Positions 16,767 through 25,152 of a stretch of DNA of 64,000 nt are shown in pieces. The notes beneath the pieces were generated by a model that had not been told where the DNA came from, did no database searches, and saw only the letters and a list, made by a program, of their open reading frames with translations. This DNA comes from Anaeromyxobacter oryzae (GTDB lineage Bacteria; Myxococcota; Myxococcia; Myxococcales; Anaeromyxobacteraceae), in the NCBI RefSeq assembly GCF_023169945.1, contig NZ_AP025591.1, positions 4,026,481 to 4,090,480 on the forward strand. The letters are read 5' to 3'. The translations under genes and the position numbers were made by a program. How positions within the stretch are numbered: the first letter of the stretch is position 1; each line of letters starts with the position of its first letter.

Positions 16767-17807
16767 ATGCGCAGAGTCGTCGTCGTCCTCGCGGTTCTGG
16801 TCATCGTCCTCGGCGCGCTGATCGCCGGTCGCCTCTGGACCCAGGCGCGTGCCCTGGCGGCGCCCTCCGGCGGCTCGGGCGAGATCGAGGGTGTGACGGT
16901 CGACCTGTCGTCCCGGGTCGGTGCCCGGATCGTCGAGGTGAAGGTCCGCGAGGGCGACGCCGTGAAGACGGGAGACCTCCTCGTCCGGCTCGACTGCGCC
17001 GACCCGGAGGCCGCGCTCGCCGAGGCCGAGGCGCGGCTCGCGGCGGCCAGGGCCCAGGCGGTCGCCGCCGGCGCCCAGATCAAGGCCTCCGAGCGTTCCC
17101 GCGTCGCCGCGACGGCCGCCGAGGACGCGGCACGCGCCCAGGCCGCCGCGCTCGGCGCCCAGGCGGCAGCGGCCGAGCGGCAGGCCCGGCGCCTCGCGGC
17201 CCTCCCCGCCGACGTCGCCGCCGCGAGCATCGATCAGACCGAGGCGTCTGCGGCCGGGCTCGCGCACCAGACGAGCGCCGCGAAGGCGCAGGCCGCCGCG
17301 AGCGCGGCGCAGGTCCGCGCCGCCGAGGTCGGGATCCACGCCGCGGGCGCCCAGGCCGACGCCGCCCTCGCGCAGGTCCGCGCCGCGGAGGCGTCCGTCT
17401 CGCGCGCCCGTATCCTCGCCGGTGAGTGCGAGGTGCGCGCGCCTCGCGCCGCCGAGGTCTCGACGCTGCCGCACGAGGCCGGAGAGCTGGTGCAGCCCGG
17501 CGCCACGCTCGCCCGGCTCGTCGACCTCTCGGAGGTGAAGGCCACCTTCTACCTGCCGAACGCGGAGGTCGGCGCCGTGAAGCCGGGCGCCCGCGCCGTG
17601 GTCGTCGCCGACGCGTGGCCGCGCGAGGAGTTCGAGGGGATCGTCCGGACCGTGTCCTTCGAGGCGGAGTTCACGCCGCGGAACATCCAGACCCGCACCG
17701 ACCGCGACCGGCTCGTCTATCCGGTCGAGGTGACTGTCCGGAACAGGGACCAGAAGCTACGCCAGGGCATGCCGGTCCAGGTCACGATCCCCGGGACGGG
17801 GAAGTAG
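16767..17807 (+). CDS. HlyD-family membrane fusion protein (YbhG-like)
   Basis: A 346-residue periplasmic adaptor. One N-terminal membrane anchor (residues 4-25) is followed by a lipoyl half-domain (VTVDLSSRVGARIVEV, VREGDAVKTGDLLVRLD), a long Ala/Gln-rich coiled-coil hairpin of about 150 residues, the second lipoyl half (EVRAPRAAEVSTL, HEAGELVQPGATLARL) and a C-terminal beta-barrel ending in QGMPVQVTIPGTGK. It is the first gene of an operon with two ATPases and two ABC-2 permeases, the layout of the E. coli YbhG-YbhF-YbhS-YbhR exporter. The hairpin would dock with the divergently encoded TolC protein. Confidence 0.92.
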   Translation: MRRVVVVLAVLVIVLGALIAGRLWTQARALAAPSGGSGEIEGVTVDLSSRVGARIVEVKVREGDAVKTGDLLVRLDCADPEAALAEAEARLAAARAQAVAAGAQIKASERSRVAATAAEDAARAQAAALGAQAAAAERQARRLAALPADVAAASIDQTEASAAGLAHQTSAAKAQAAASAAQVRAAEVGIHAAGAQADAALAQVRAAEASVSRARILAGECEVRAPRAAEVSTLPHEAGELVQPGATLARLVDLSEVKATFYLPNAEVGAVKPGARAVVVADAWPREEFEGIVRTVSFEAEFTPRNIQTRTDRDRLVYPVEVTVRNRDQKLRQGMPVQVTIPGTGK

Positions 17808-18773
17808 ATGGAGCACCTCCCCCGCGAGCCCGGCCCGCCCGCGCAGCCGCCCGCCGCGCGGGACGGCGACGGTGGTTCGGCGCTCGCCGCCCGCGGGCTC
17901 GTCCGTCGGTTCGGCGCGGTGACGGCGCTCGACGGCCTGTCGTTCGAGGTCGGGCGCGGGGAGCTGTACGGCCTCGTCGGCCCCGACGGCGCCGGCAAGA
18001 CCACCGCGATCCGCGCGCTCGCCGGCCTCATCCGGCTCGACGGCGGCGAGGCGCGCGTGCTCGGACTCGACCCGTCCGACGGTCGCGTCCGCGAGCGGCT
18101 CGGCCTCATGCCCCAGCAGTACAGCCTCTACCGCGACCTCACCGTCGGCGAGAACCTCCGCTTCTTCGCGCGCATCTACGTCCTGCCCCGCGACGTCTAC
18201 CGCCGCCGCGCCGAGCGCCTCCTCGAGATCACCCGGCTCGCGCCGTTCATCGATCGCCGGGCCGACGCGCTCTCGGGTGGCATGTACAAGAAGCTCGCGC
18301 TCGCGTGCGCGCTCCTGCACGAGCCCGACGTCCTCGTGCTGGACGAGCCGACGAACGGGGTGGACCCGGTGTCCAGGCGCGAGCTGTGGGCGCTGCTGCA
18401 CGACTTCGTGCACGGCGGCATGACAGTCCTCGTCTCGACGCCCTACATGGACGAGGCCGAGCGGTGCGGGCGCGTCGCGCTCGTCCACCACGGCCGGCTG
18501 CTCCTGGAGGGCGAGCCGGGCGCGCTCATCGCCGGGTTCGAGGACGAGGCGTACGAGGTGCGGGGAGGGGACCGCGAGCGCGTCGACGTCGCGCTCGCGG
18601 GCGCGGGGGACGTGCGTGCCGCCTCGCCGGCGGGCGAGCGGCTGCGGATCGTGGTCCGGCGCGGCGCGTCGGGCGAGGTCGCGCGCGTGCTCGCGCCGCT
18701 CGGAGCGGCGCTCGAGCGCGTCGCCCCGGACTTCGAGGACCTGTTCCTCTCGCGCGTCGGGGAGGCGTCGTGA
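17808..18773 (+). CDS. ABC exporter ATPase 1 (N-terminal half of YbhF)
   Basis: A 321-residue ABC ATPase that begins at the base after the preceding stop codon. It has Walker A GPDGAGKTT (Asp replacing the usual Asn), the Q-loop LMPQQYSLYRDL, signature LSGGMYKKLALACALLH and Walker B VLVLDEPTNGVDPVS. The C-terminal 90 residues are a regulatory extension. The next gene is a second, different ATPase. In E. coli these two are fused as YbhF; here they are separate, overlapping genes that probably form a heterodimer driving the two permeases downstream. Confidence 0.92.
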   Translation: MEHLPREPGPPAQPPAARDGDGGSALAARGLVRRFGAVTALDGLSFEVGRGELYGLVGPDGAGKTTAIRALAGLIRLDGGEARVLGLDPSDGRVRERLGLMPQQYSLYRDLTVGENLRFFARIYVLPRDVYRRRAERLLEITRLAPFIDRRADALSGGMYKKLALACALLHEPDVLVLDEPTNGVDPVSRRELWALLHDFVHGGMTVLVSTPYMDEAERCGRVALVHHGRLLLEGEPGALIAGFEDEAYEVRGGDRERVDVALAGAGDVRAASPAGERLRIVVRRGASGEVARVLAPLGAALERVAPDFEDLFLSRVGEAS

Positions 18774-19720
18774 CCGCCCCCGCGATCGAGGCGCACGCCC
18801 TCACGAAGCGCTTCGGCGGCTTCACCGCGGTCGACGCGGTCTCGTTCGAGGTCGAGCGCGGCGAGATCTTCGGTTACCTCGGCGCGAACGGCGCCGGGAA
18901 GTCCACGACGATCCGGATGCTCAACGGCCTCCTCGCGCCGACCGCCGGCACGGCGATCGTGGCCGGCCACGACGTCGCGCGGGATCCCGACGCGGTGAAG
19001 GCGGCGATCGGCTACATGTCCCAGAAGTTCTCCCTGTACCTCGATCTCCCGGTCATGGAGAACCTGCTGTTCTTCGGCGGAGCGTACGGCCTCTCCGGGC
19101 CGGCGCTGCGGCGGCGGGCGGAGGAGCTGCTCGAGCTCACGGGCCTCGCGGACCAGGCGACGGCGGTGACCGGCGCGCTCCCCGGCGGGCTCCGCCAGCG
19201 GCTCGCCCTCGCGGGCGCGGTGCTGCACGATCCCGGGGTCGTCTTCCTCGACGAGCCGACGGCCGGCGTCGATCCCGTCGCGCGGCGGGCGTTCTGGCGC
19301 CTGATCCGGTCGCTCGCGGCCGGCGGCACGACCGTGTTCGTGACCACGCACTACCTCGACGAGGCCGAGTACTGCCGCCGCATCGGCCTCATGGTCGACG
19401 GGCGTCTCGTCGCGCTCGACACCCCCTCGGCGCTCAAGCGCACGTGGGTGCCCGATCGCGTCCTCCACGTTCGCGGCCAGGCGCTCGCGGGGGCGACGCC
19501 GGCGCTGCGGGCGGTCGCGGCGGTCCGGTCCGTCGTGCCGTTCGGCGCGGGGCTGCACCTGCGCGTCGATCCCGCCGCGGCCGCCGTCGATCACGAGATC
19601 GCGGCGGCGCTGTCACGCGCCGGCGCGCGGGACGTCGCCGTCGAGGTCGCCGAGCCGTCGCTCGAGGACGTCTTCCTCGCGGTGGTCGGGCGCGATGGGC
19701 GAGGGGAGGCGGCTCCATGA
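18770..19720 (+). CDS. ABC exporter ATPase 2 (C-terminal half of YbhF)
   Basis: A 316-residue ABC ATPase starting at a GTG that overlaps the previous stop. It has Walker A GANGAGKSTT, Q-loop YMSQKFSLYLDLPVMENL, a signature altered to LPGGLRQRLALAGAVLH (Pro for Ser) and Walker B VVFLDEPTAGVDPVA. The changed signature beside an intact one in its partner suggests unequal ATP sites, common in heterodimeric exporters. It is coupled by a 4-base overlap to the first permease. Confidence 0.92.
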   Translation: MTAPAIEAHALTKRFGGFTAVDAVSFEVERGEIFGYLGANGAGKSTTIRMLNGLLAPTAGTAIVAGHDVARDPDAVKAAIGYMSQKFSLYLDLPVMENLLFFGGAYGLSGPALRRRAEELLELTGLADQATAVTGALPGGLRQRLALAGAVLHDPGVVFLDEPTAGVDPVARRAFWRLIRSLAAGGTTVFVTTHYLDEAEYCRRIGLMVDGRLVALDTPSALKRTWVPDRVLHVRGQALAGATPALRAVAAVRSVVPFGAGLHLRVDPAAAAVDHEIAAALSRAGARDVAVEVAEPSLEDVFLAVVGRDGRGEAAP

Positions 19721-20853
19721 AGGCGCGCCTCTGGCGGTCCGCGGTCCGCGTCGGCGCAATGGCGGCGAAGGAGGCGCGCCACATCGTCCGGGATCCGCGC
19801 ACGCTGTACATGTCGCTCGGGATGCCCGTCGTGATGCTGTTCCTGTTCGGCTTCGGCATCTCCTTCGACCTCGACCGGATCCCGATCGCGGTCGTCGATC
19901 ACGATCGGACCGCGGCTTCGCGCGCGCTGGTGCGAGGCCTCGTCGCGTCGGACGAGCTCGCCATCGCGGCCGACGCCGGCGGCCCCGACGCGGTGCTCAC
20001 GCTCTTCCGGCGCGGCCGTATCGTCGGCGCCGTCGTGGTGCAGGAGGGCTTCGAGCGGGACGTCCTCGCGCGGCGGCGCGTCCCGGTCCAGCTGCTCGTC
20101 GACGGCGGCGACCCGGTCGTCGCGAACCAGCTCCTCGCGAAGGCCGACGCCCTCGTCCGCGCGGAGACCCGCCGCCTCGCCGGGCCCGAGCTCGCGGCGC
20201 AGGCGCCGCCCGTCGAGGTCAGGGTGTGGACGCGCTACAACCCCGCGAGCCGCTCGGCGCTGTTCATGGTGCCCGGCCTCGCCGCGTACCTCATCGCGAT
20301 CACGGCGGTCCTCCTCACCGCGCTCACCATCGCGGGCGAGTGGGAGCGCGGCTCCATGGAGCAGCTCTTCGCGTCGCCGATCGGGCGCCTCGAGATCGTG
20401 CTCGGGAAGCTCCTGCCGTACCTGGTACTAGGGATCCTGGAGTTCCAGCTGGTCGTGGCGTTCGGGATGGCGGCGTTCGACCTCCCGCTTCGCGGGAGCG
20501 GCCTCGTCCTGTCGCTCCTCGGGCTCACGTTCCTCGTCGGGATGCTCGGGCAGGGGCTGCTCGTCTCGGTCCTCGCGAAGAACCAGACGGTGGCGACGCA
20601 GGCCGGCGTGATGTCTTCGCTGCTCCCGTCGCTGCTGCTCTCCGGGATGATCTTCCCGGTCGAGAACATGCCGCCGCCGCTGCAGGCGCTCTCTCGCATC
20701 GTGCCAGCGCGCTACCTCGTGCACGGGCTCCGCGGGGTCATGCTGAAGGGGAACGGCCTCGACGTGCTCTGGCCGGATCTGCTCGCGCAGGTCCTGTTCG
20801 CGATCGCGGTCATCGCGCTCGCCACCGCCCGATTCCAGCGGAGGCTCGCGTGA
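19717..20853 (+). CDS. ABC-2 type permease (YbhS-like)
   Basis: A 378-residue permease with one N-terminal membrane helix (about 28-48), a periplasmic domain of about 140 residues (FDLDRIPIAVVDHDRTAASR and onward) and five C-terminal helices, the ABC2_membrane_3 layout of YbhS/YbhR. WERGSMEQLFASPIGRLEI is the conserved coupling region. It overlaps the genes on both sides. Substrate cannot be read from sequence; homologues export cationic drugs, dyes or organic solvents. Confidence 0.9.
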   Translation: MKARLWRSAVRVGAMAAKEARHIVRDPRTLYMSLGMPVVMLFLFGFGISFDLDRIPIAVVDHDRTAASRALVRGLVASDELAIAADAGGPDAVLTLFRRGRIVGAVVVQEGFERDVLARRRVPVQLLVDGGDPVVANQLLAKADALVRAETRRLAGPELAAQAPPVEVRVWTRYNPASRSALFMVPGLAAYLIAITAVLLTALTIAGEWERGSMEQLFASPIGRLEIVLGKLLPYLVLGILEFQLVVAFGMAAFDLPLRGSGLVLSLLGLTFLVGMLGQGLLVSVLAKNQTVATQAGVMSSLLPSLLLSGMIFPVENMPPPLQALSRIVPARYLVHGLRGVMLKGNGLDVLWPDLLAQVLFAIAVIALATARFQRRLA

Positions 20854-21998
20854 CCGCGCCGCTCCGGCCGTCCGGGCGAGTGCAGCTCGCGGCGGTCTTC
20901 CGCAAGGAGGTCCAGCAGACGATCCGCGATCGGCGGGTCATGTTCCTGCTCCTCGTCGCGCCGCTCATCCAGACGGTGGTGTTCGGCTTCGCGGTCGACT
21001 TCGACGTCGACCGCGTCGCGACGGTCGTGGTGGATCGCGATCGCACCGCGGGATCGCGGGAGGACGCGCGCCGGCTGCTCGCGGACGGGACGCTCGAGCG
21101 CGCCGGCAGCGCGACCTCGGCGGAGGCGGCGAACCGCGCGATCGACGACGGGCGCGCGGCGGCGGCCCTGGTCATCCCGCCGCGCGCCGAGGCGGACCTG
21201 CTCGCCGGGCGGGGCGAGCGCGTCCAGGTGCTGCTGGACGGGACGGATCCGAACCGGACGACCGTGAGCGGCTCGGCGGTGTCCCGGTACTTCGGGGAGC
21301 GCTCCGAGGCGCTGGCGCGGGACCGGATCGAGGCCCGGGGAGCGCCGCCGCCGGCCCAGCTCGTCCTCGTGCCGCGCATCGCGTACAACCCGGGGCTCGA
21401 GACCGCCATCTACATGGTGCCGGGGATCGCCGCGATGCTGCTCGTCATCGTGACCACGTTCACGTCGGCGATGGGCCTCGCGCGGGAGCGGGAGATGGGC
21501 ACGCTCGAGCAGGTCCTCGTGACGCCTGTGCGCCCCGTGCTGCTCCTCGTCGGCAAGATGGCGCCGTTCGTCGTGATCGGGCTCGTGGACGTGACGCTCC
21601 TCGTCGGGGTCGGGACGTGGCTGTTCGGGATCCCGATCCGCGGGAGCCTCGGGGTCCTCTACCTCGGCACCTGCCTCTACCTCATGACGACGCTCGGCGT
21701 CGGCCTGCTCGTCTCGACCGTCTCGTCGACGCAGCAGCAGGCGTTCCTGGGCGGGTTCCTGTTCACCGTGCCGGCGGTGCTGCTGTCGGGCCTCATGACG
21801 CCGATCCGGGCGATGCCGGAATGGCTGCAACCGGTCACGCTCCTGAACCCGATCCGCCACTTCGCCGAGATCATGCGAGGTGTCCTGCTGCGCGGCGCGG
21901 GCGTCGCGGACGTCTGGCCCCAGCTCGTGGCGCTCCTCGCCATCGGCGTCGCGATCCTCGCCGCCGCCACCCTCCGCTTCCAGCGCCGGCTAGGGTAG
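20850..21998 (+). CDS. ABC-2 type permease (YbhR-like)
   Basis: A 382-residue paralogue of the previous permease with the same layout (helix about 30-50, periplasmic domain, five terminal helices). Landmarks are FDVDRVATVVVDRDRTAGSR, REREMGTLEQVLVTPVRP and LNPIRHFAEIMRGVLLRGAG. It ends the operon. The last 132 bases of this gene recur in decayed form at 23022-23147, beyond the transposase gene. Confidence 0.9.
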   Translation: MTAPLRPSGRVQLAAVFRKEVQQTIRDRRVMFLLLVAPLIQTVVFGFAVDFDVDRVATVVVDRDRTAGSREDARRLLADGTLERAGSATSAEAANRAIDDGRAAAALVIPPRAEADLLAGRGERVQVLLDGTDPNRTTVSGSAVSRYFGERSEALARDRIEARGAPPPAQLVLVPRIAYNPGLETAIYMVPGIAAMLLVIVTTFTSAMGLAREREMGTLEQVLVTPVRPVLLLVGKMAPFVVIGLVDVTLLVGVGTWLFGIPIRGSLGVLYLGTCLYLMTTLGVGLLVSTVSSTQQQAFLGGFLFTVPAVLLSGLMTPIRAMPEWLQPVTLLNPIRHFAEIMRGVLLRGAGVADVWPQLVALLAIGVAILAAATLRFQRRLG

Positions 21999-22061
21999 TG
22001 CGGCGGAAGGCGACGCCGTAGTCCGGACGCTCGGTCGCTGGCCCCTTCGCGGCTCCGCTTC

Positions 22062-22736
22062 TCAGAAGGGGGGAGGGACGCCGCTTCTCGCGATCGCCGT
22101 GCGACACGACGAAACCCAGTCCGGGTCGCCGATGAACGGCGCCGAGACGAGATCGCGCCGCTTCACGAGAAGGGAGGAGGTGAGCGGGATTGCGAACAGG
22201 TGGCGGTACGCGATCCGCCGCTCGACCGGGTTGCGCCCGAGGGCGAGGAAGGCCGCCGCGTCGTCGATCAGCTCGTCGGGGACGCCGAGCGCGTAATGCG
22301 CATGGCTGGACCAGCGCCAATCCTTGGCGCTGCGCACCAACCCTGCGCGAACCGGGTTGAGGTCGCCGTATCGCATCGCGTTCAGGAGGTGGCGATCGTC
22401 CTGTATCCGCGGGGAGCTCAGCCGCTCCATGACGACCTGTCCGCGGCGCCCGTGCTGCGCGTTGTACCACCGGGCATACGAGTGGTTTACGACCCTCCAG
22501 AACGAGCTGAAAGCCTCCTGACCATCGGTCGCGATGCAGACGACGTGCGGGTGCGTTCCCATCACGCAGTACGAGAGGACGAGGATCCCGTACCGCTCCT
22601 TGTGCGCTTTCATCAGCGACAGGAGCTTCTCCTTCTCGCCGTCGCTCGCGAAGACGTGCTCCTGGTTGTGACTGCGCCAGGTGCAGTGGTTGATCGAGTT
22701 CTCGCGAACGAGGTATCTGCGCGCCACGCGGCCCAC
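22062..22736 (-). CDS. REP-associated tyrosine transposase (RAYT, IS200-like Y1)
   Basis: A 224-residue HUH-type Y1 transposase. The metal-binding HxH is His62/His64 in MGTHPHVV, and the candidate nucleophile is Tyr87 or Tyr91 in SYARWYNAQHGRRGQV. The NxMRYGDLNPVRAGLV and DWRWSSHAHYALG blocks are typical of the RAYT branch. RAYTs cut and join short palindromic REP repeats. Short repeats crowd the 280 bases upstream of this gene and are scattered over 14 kb around it. The ORF appears intact. No terminal inverted repeats are visible, as expected for this family. Confidence 0.85.
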   Translation of the reverse strand: MGRVARRYLVRENSINHCTWRSHNQEHVFASDGEKEKLLSLMKAHKERYGILVLSYCVMGTHPHVVCIATDGQEAFSSFWRVVNHSYARWYNAQHGRRGQVVMERLSSPRIQDDRHLLNAMRYGDLNPVRAGLVRSAKDWRWSSHAHYALGVPDELIDDAAAFLALGRNPVERRIAYRHLFAIPLTSSLLVKRRDLVSAPFIGDPDWVSSCRTAIARSGVPPPF

Positions 22737-22803
22737 GGGCGAGCACGTAGCAACGTCCGCGCCACGCCCGATCCGCGGTGCGCCGCGGCAGTTGCGGAGC
22801 TTT

Positions 22804-23012
22804 GTGCCGGAGGACAGTCCGGGCCGCGTCCGATGGTCCGTCGTGCGGTCCGGACACGCCCCTCGTTCGGTTCGGTGGTCCTTGCGTGGCGTCCGGTCGT
22901 CGCCTCCGGGTACTCCGGCACCGATCGGCTCGCGTCGAATCCTCCGGCACCTTGGCGCCGCGTCGAATCATCCGGCACCTCTTCCCACCGATCGGCTCGC
23001 GTCCTCCGGCAC
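22804..23012. repeat. Cluster of REP-like repeats beside the RAYT gene
   Basis: This lies within a 465-base stretch (22737-23201) with no gene of its own. GTGCCGGAGGAC is at 22804-22815. The inverse form (TCCTCCGGCACC or one-base variants) is at 22911-22922, 22940-22951, 22968-22979 and 23001-23012. A longer unit, ACCGATCGGCTCGCGTC plus the motif, occurs twice (22920-22951 and 22987-23012). The one forward copy and four reverse copies form an inverted arrangement, like a BIME. The rest of the stretch holds a decayed permease fragment and a promoter. Confidence 0.65.
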
Positions 23013-23021
23013 CTCGGTCCC

Positions 23022-23147
23022 GAGATCATGCGAGGCGTCCTGCTGTGCGGCGTTCGCGAACGTCTGGCCGCAGCTCGTGGCGCTCCTCGGCATCGGCGTC
23101 GCGATCCTCGCCGCCGCCACCTCCGCTTCCATCGCCGGCTCGGGTAG
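23022..23147 (+). pseudogene. Decayed copy of the 3' end of the ABC-2 permease gene
   Basis: This stretch matches 21867-21998, the last 132 bases of the upstream permease gene. Shared blocks include GAGATCATGCGAGG, CAGCTCGTGGCGCTCCTCG and CATCGGCGTCGCGATCCTC. Differences include a loss of about five bases and a one-base loss that destroy the frame. Similarity starts right after a REP-like copy (23001-23012) and ends at the same GGGTAG stop region. It is a direct-repeat remnant flanking the RAYT gene. Confidence 0.8.
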
Positions 23148-23185
23148 CGAGGGGCCGAAACGGGGCGCCGCGGCCCTTTCCAGGC

Positions 23186-23191
23186 TACATT
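23186..23191 (+). promoter_or_regulatory. -10-like box of the second ABC exporter
   Basis: TACATT ends 10 bases before the ATG at 23202, and no ribosome binding site lies between. Transcription starting 5-7 bases downstream would give an almost leaderless mRNA. The surrounding CTACATTCGGCGC resembles a sequence upstream of tpx. Confidence 0.45.
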
Positions 23192-23201
23192 CGGCGCTCC
23201 G

Positions 23202-24149
23202 ATGCCGCCCGTCGTGGAGATCCGCGGAGTCACGAAGACCTTCGACGCCTTCACGGCGCTCGCGGGGGTCGATCTCGACATCCAGCGCGGCGAGATCTTC
23301 GCGCTGCTCGGCCCGAACGGCGCCGGGAAGACCACGCTCATCTCGATCGTCGCGGGCCTGCTCCGCCCTTCCTCCGGCACCGTCCGCGTCCTCGGGAAAG
23401 ACGTGGTCCGTGACTACCGCGAGACCCGCCGCGCGATCGGCCTCGTCCCGCAGGAGATCAACTTCGACCCGTTCTTCACCGTCGAGGAAACGCTCCGGTT
23501 CCAGGCCGGGTACTTCGGCGTCCGACTCCGAGAGGAGCGCCTCGTCGAGATCCTCGGCGCGCTGGAGCTGGAGGACAAGAGGCACACCAACAGTCGCGCG
23601 CTGTCCGGCGGGATGAAGCGCCGCCTCCTCATCGGCAAGGCCCTCGTCCACGATCCGCGGGTCCTGTTCCTGGACGAGCCCACCGCGGGCGTCGACGTCG
23701 AGCTGCGCAGGGCGCTCTGGAGCTACGTCCGGACGCTTCGCGATCGGGGCACCACCGTCGTGCTCACGACCCATTACCTCGAGGAGGCGGAGGAGCTCGC
23801 CGACCGCGTCGGAGTGATCGACCGCGGGCGCCTCCTGGTCGTGGAGGGGAAGGACGCGCTGCTCCGGCGGCACGGCGCGAAGACGCTTCGCCTGGTCCTC
23901 GCGGCGCCGGCGACCGCCGTCCCCCCGGCCCTCGCGCAGCTCGGCGCGCGCCTCGAGGACGGCGGCGGGACGATCGCGGTCGAGACGACGGCCGACGCGG
24001 GCTTCGGCGCGGTGCTCGCAGCTGCGGCCGCCGCGGGCGTCGCGCCGAAGGACGTCGAGACCCGGCGGACCACGCTCGAGGACGTCTTCGTCCGGCTCCT
24101 CGCGGGAGCGAACGGCGCGCGCGCCGGACGCGGGGAGGAGAGGCGGTGA
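23202..24149 (+). CDS. ABC-2 exporter ATPase (YadG-like)
   Basis: A 315-residue ABC ATPase with Walker A GPNGAGKTTL, Q-loop LVPQEINFDPFFTVEETL, signature LSGGMKRRLLIGKALVH and Walker B VLFLDEPTAGVDVE. QEINFDPFFTVEE is characteristic of the YadG group. A C-terminal extension of about 90 residues follows. It overlaps the permease gene by 4 bases. The pair forms a separate, smaller exporter from the one at 16.8-22 kb. The substrate is unknown. Confidence 0.92.
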   Translation: MPPVVEIRGVTKTFDAFTALAGVDLDIQRGEIFALLGPNGAGKTTLISIVAGLLRPSSGTVRVLGKDVVRDYRETRRAIGLVPQEINFDPFFTVEETLRFQAGYFGVRLREERLVEILGALELEDKRHTNSRALSGGMKRRLLIGKALVHDPRVLFLDEPTAGVDVELRRALWSYVRTLRDRGTTVVLTTHYLEEAEELADRVGVIDRGRLLVVEGKDALLRRHGAKTLRLVLAAPATAVPPALAQLGARLEDGGGTIAVETTADAGFGAVLAAAAAAGVAPKDVETRRTTLEDVFVRLLAGANGARAGRGEERR

Positions 24150-24907
24150 TCAGTCTCGGGCTTCGGACGCTCCTCTCGAAGGAGATCCGCAGGTTCATGC
24201 GGGTGCCGGGGCAGACGCTCCTGTCGCCCCTGGTCACGACGACGCTCTACTTCGTCGTGTTCGGCTACTCGCTGGGTTCTCGCCTGCGCGAGGTGGAGGG
24301 CGTGCCGTACGCGCGGTTCATCGTGCCGGGGCTGGTGACGCTCGGCGTCGTGTCGAACGCATACCTGAACAGCGCGTCGTCGCTCTTCGTGATGAAGCTC
24401 CAGGGGACGATCGTCGATCTCCTGGTGTCGCCGATGTCGTACGGCGAGATCCTCGCCGGCTTCCTGGGCGCGGCGGCGCTTCGCGGGCTGCTCGTGGGCT
24501 CGATCGTTTGGCTCGTCGCCGGCGCCTTCGGGGGCTTCACCCTGGCTCATCCGGTCCTCGCCCTCGGGCTCCTGTCGCTCGTGGCGGTGGCGTTCGCTGC
24601 CCTCGGGTTCATGACCGCCATCTGGGCGTCGAGCTTCGAGCAGGTGAACTTCTTCCCTACCTTCTTCATCACCCCGCTCACCTTCCTCGGAGGCGTCTTC
24701 TACTCGGTCGGGATGCTTCCTCCGGCACTGCGCCGGCTGACGCTGCTGAACCCGGTGTTCTACATGGTCGACGGTGTGCGCTTCGGTGTCCTCGGGATCT
24801 CCGACGCGACGCCGTGGGCGGGCCCCGCGCTCGTCACCGCGCTGGCGGCCGTCTCCGTGGTGGCCGCGTACCTGATGCTGCGTTCGGGTTACCGGCTGCG
24901 CGAGTGA
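24146..24907 (+). CDS. ABC-2 type permease (YadH-like)
   Basis: A 253-residue permease with six predicted helices and no large periplasmic domain, the size and layout of YadH and NodJ-type permeases. Landmarks include FMRVPGQTLLSPLVTTTLYF, GTIVDLLVSPMSYGEIL and LTFLGGVFYSVGMLP. It starts at a GTG inside the ATPase stop region. It completes a two-gene exporter with the preceding ATPase. Confidence 0.92.
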   Translation: MISLGLRTLLSKEIRRFMRVPGQTLLSPLVTTTLYFVVFGYSLGSRLREVEGVPYARFIVPGLVTLGVVSNAYLNSASSLFVMKLQGTIVDLLVSPMSYGEILAGFLGAAALRGLLVGSIVWLVAGAFGGFTLAHPVLALGLLSLVAVAFAALGFMTAIWASSFEQVNFFPTFFITPLTFLGGVFYSVGMLPPALRRLTLLNPVFYMVDGVRFGVLGISDATPWAGPALVTALAAVSVVAAYLMLRSGYRLRE

Positions 24908-24960
24908 CCGGGTCCGCGTGACGACGCTCGACACCGTCGGCTCGCGTGCCGGCGGGTCGC

Positions 24961-24998
24961 GTACCGGAGGAGCGGTGCCGGAGGAAAGGTGCCGGTCC
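24961..24998 (+). repeat. REP-like repeats after the YadH-like gene
   Basis: GTACCGGAGGA (24961-24971), GGTGCCGGAGGA (24974-24985) and a partial GGTGCCGG at 24988 are three close variants of the dispersed motif, all in the forward direction. They sit in the 245-base gap before the OB-fold lipoprotein gene. Confidence 0.55.
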
Positions 24999-25064
24999 GG
25001 GCAGGCAGCCAGGCGACCGCGGTCGTTCTGCGCCGGAGTCGCACCTGGTGGTCTCTTTTCGGGA

Positions 25065-25093
25065 TCGAATTCGCGTCGACATGGGTTTATGCT
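25065..25093 (+). promoter_or_regulatory. Probable promoter of the OB-fold lipoprotein gene
   Basis: TCGAAT (25065-25070) and TATGCT (25088-25093) are 17 bases apart, in a locally AT-richer stretch 60 bases before the ATG. The leader contains a small hairpin (CCCC..GGGG around 25101-25117) and a GGAGG site. Confidence 0.45.
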
Positions 25094-25152
25094 GCGGCCC
25101 CCATAGAAACAGGGGTCACGCGATACCCGCGCCCTTACGGAGGTCACTCCAC

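Noticed and set aside
22911..23012. CRISPR array
   Set aside because: Repeats are about 12 bases, spacing is irregular and spacers are not uniform. No cas gene is present. The elements fit REP-like repeats next to a RAYT gene.
23371..23383. Extra CCTCCGGCAC motif copies at about 23371, 24719 and 55316
   Set aside because: They lie in conserved codons (RPSSGTV, MLPPALR, EASGTGN) of well-recognised genes, so the match is explained by coding constraint.
25094..25152. GEMM-type (cyclic dinucleotide) riboswitch in the leader of the OB-fold lipoprotein gene
   Set aside because: Considered because of the long leader, but the conserved GEMM core and its two helices cannot be found. Only a 4-5-bp hairpin is present.
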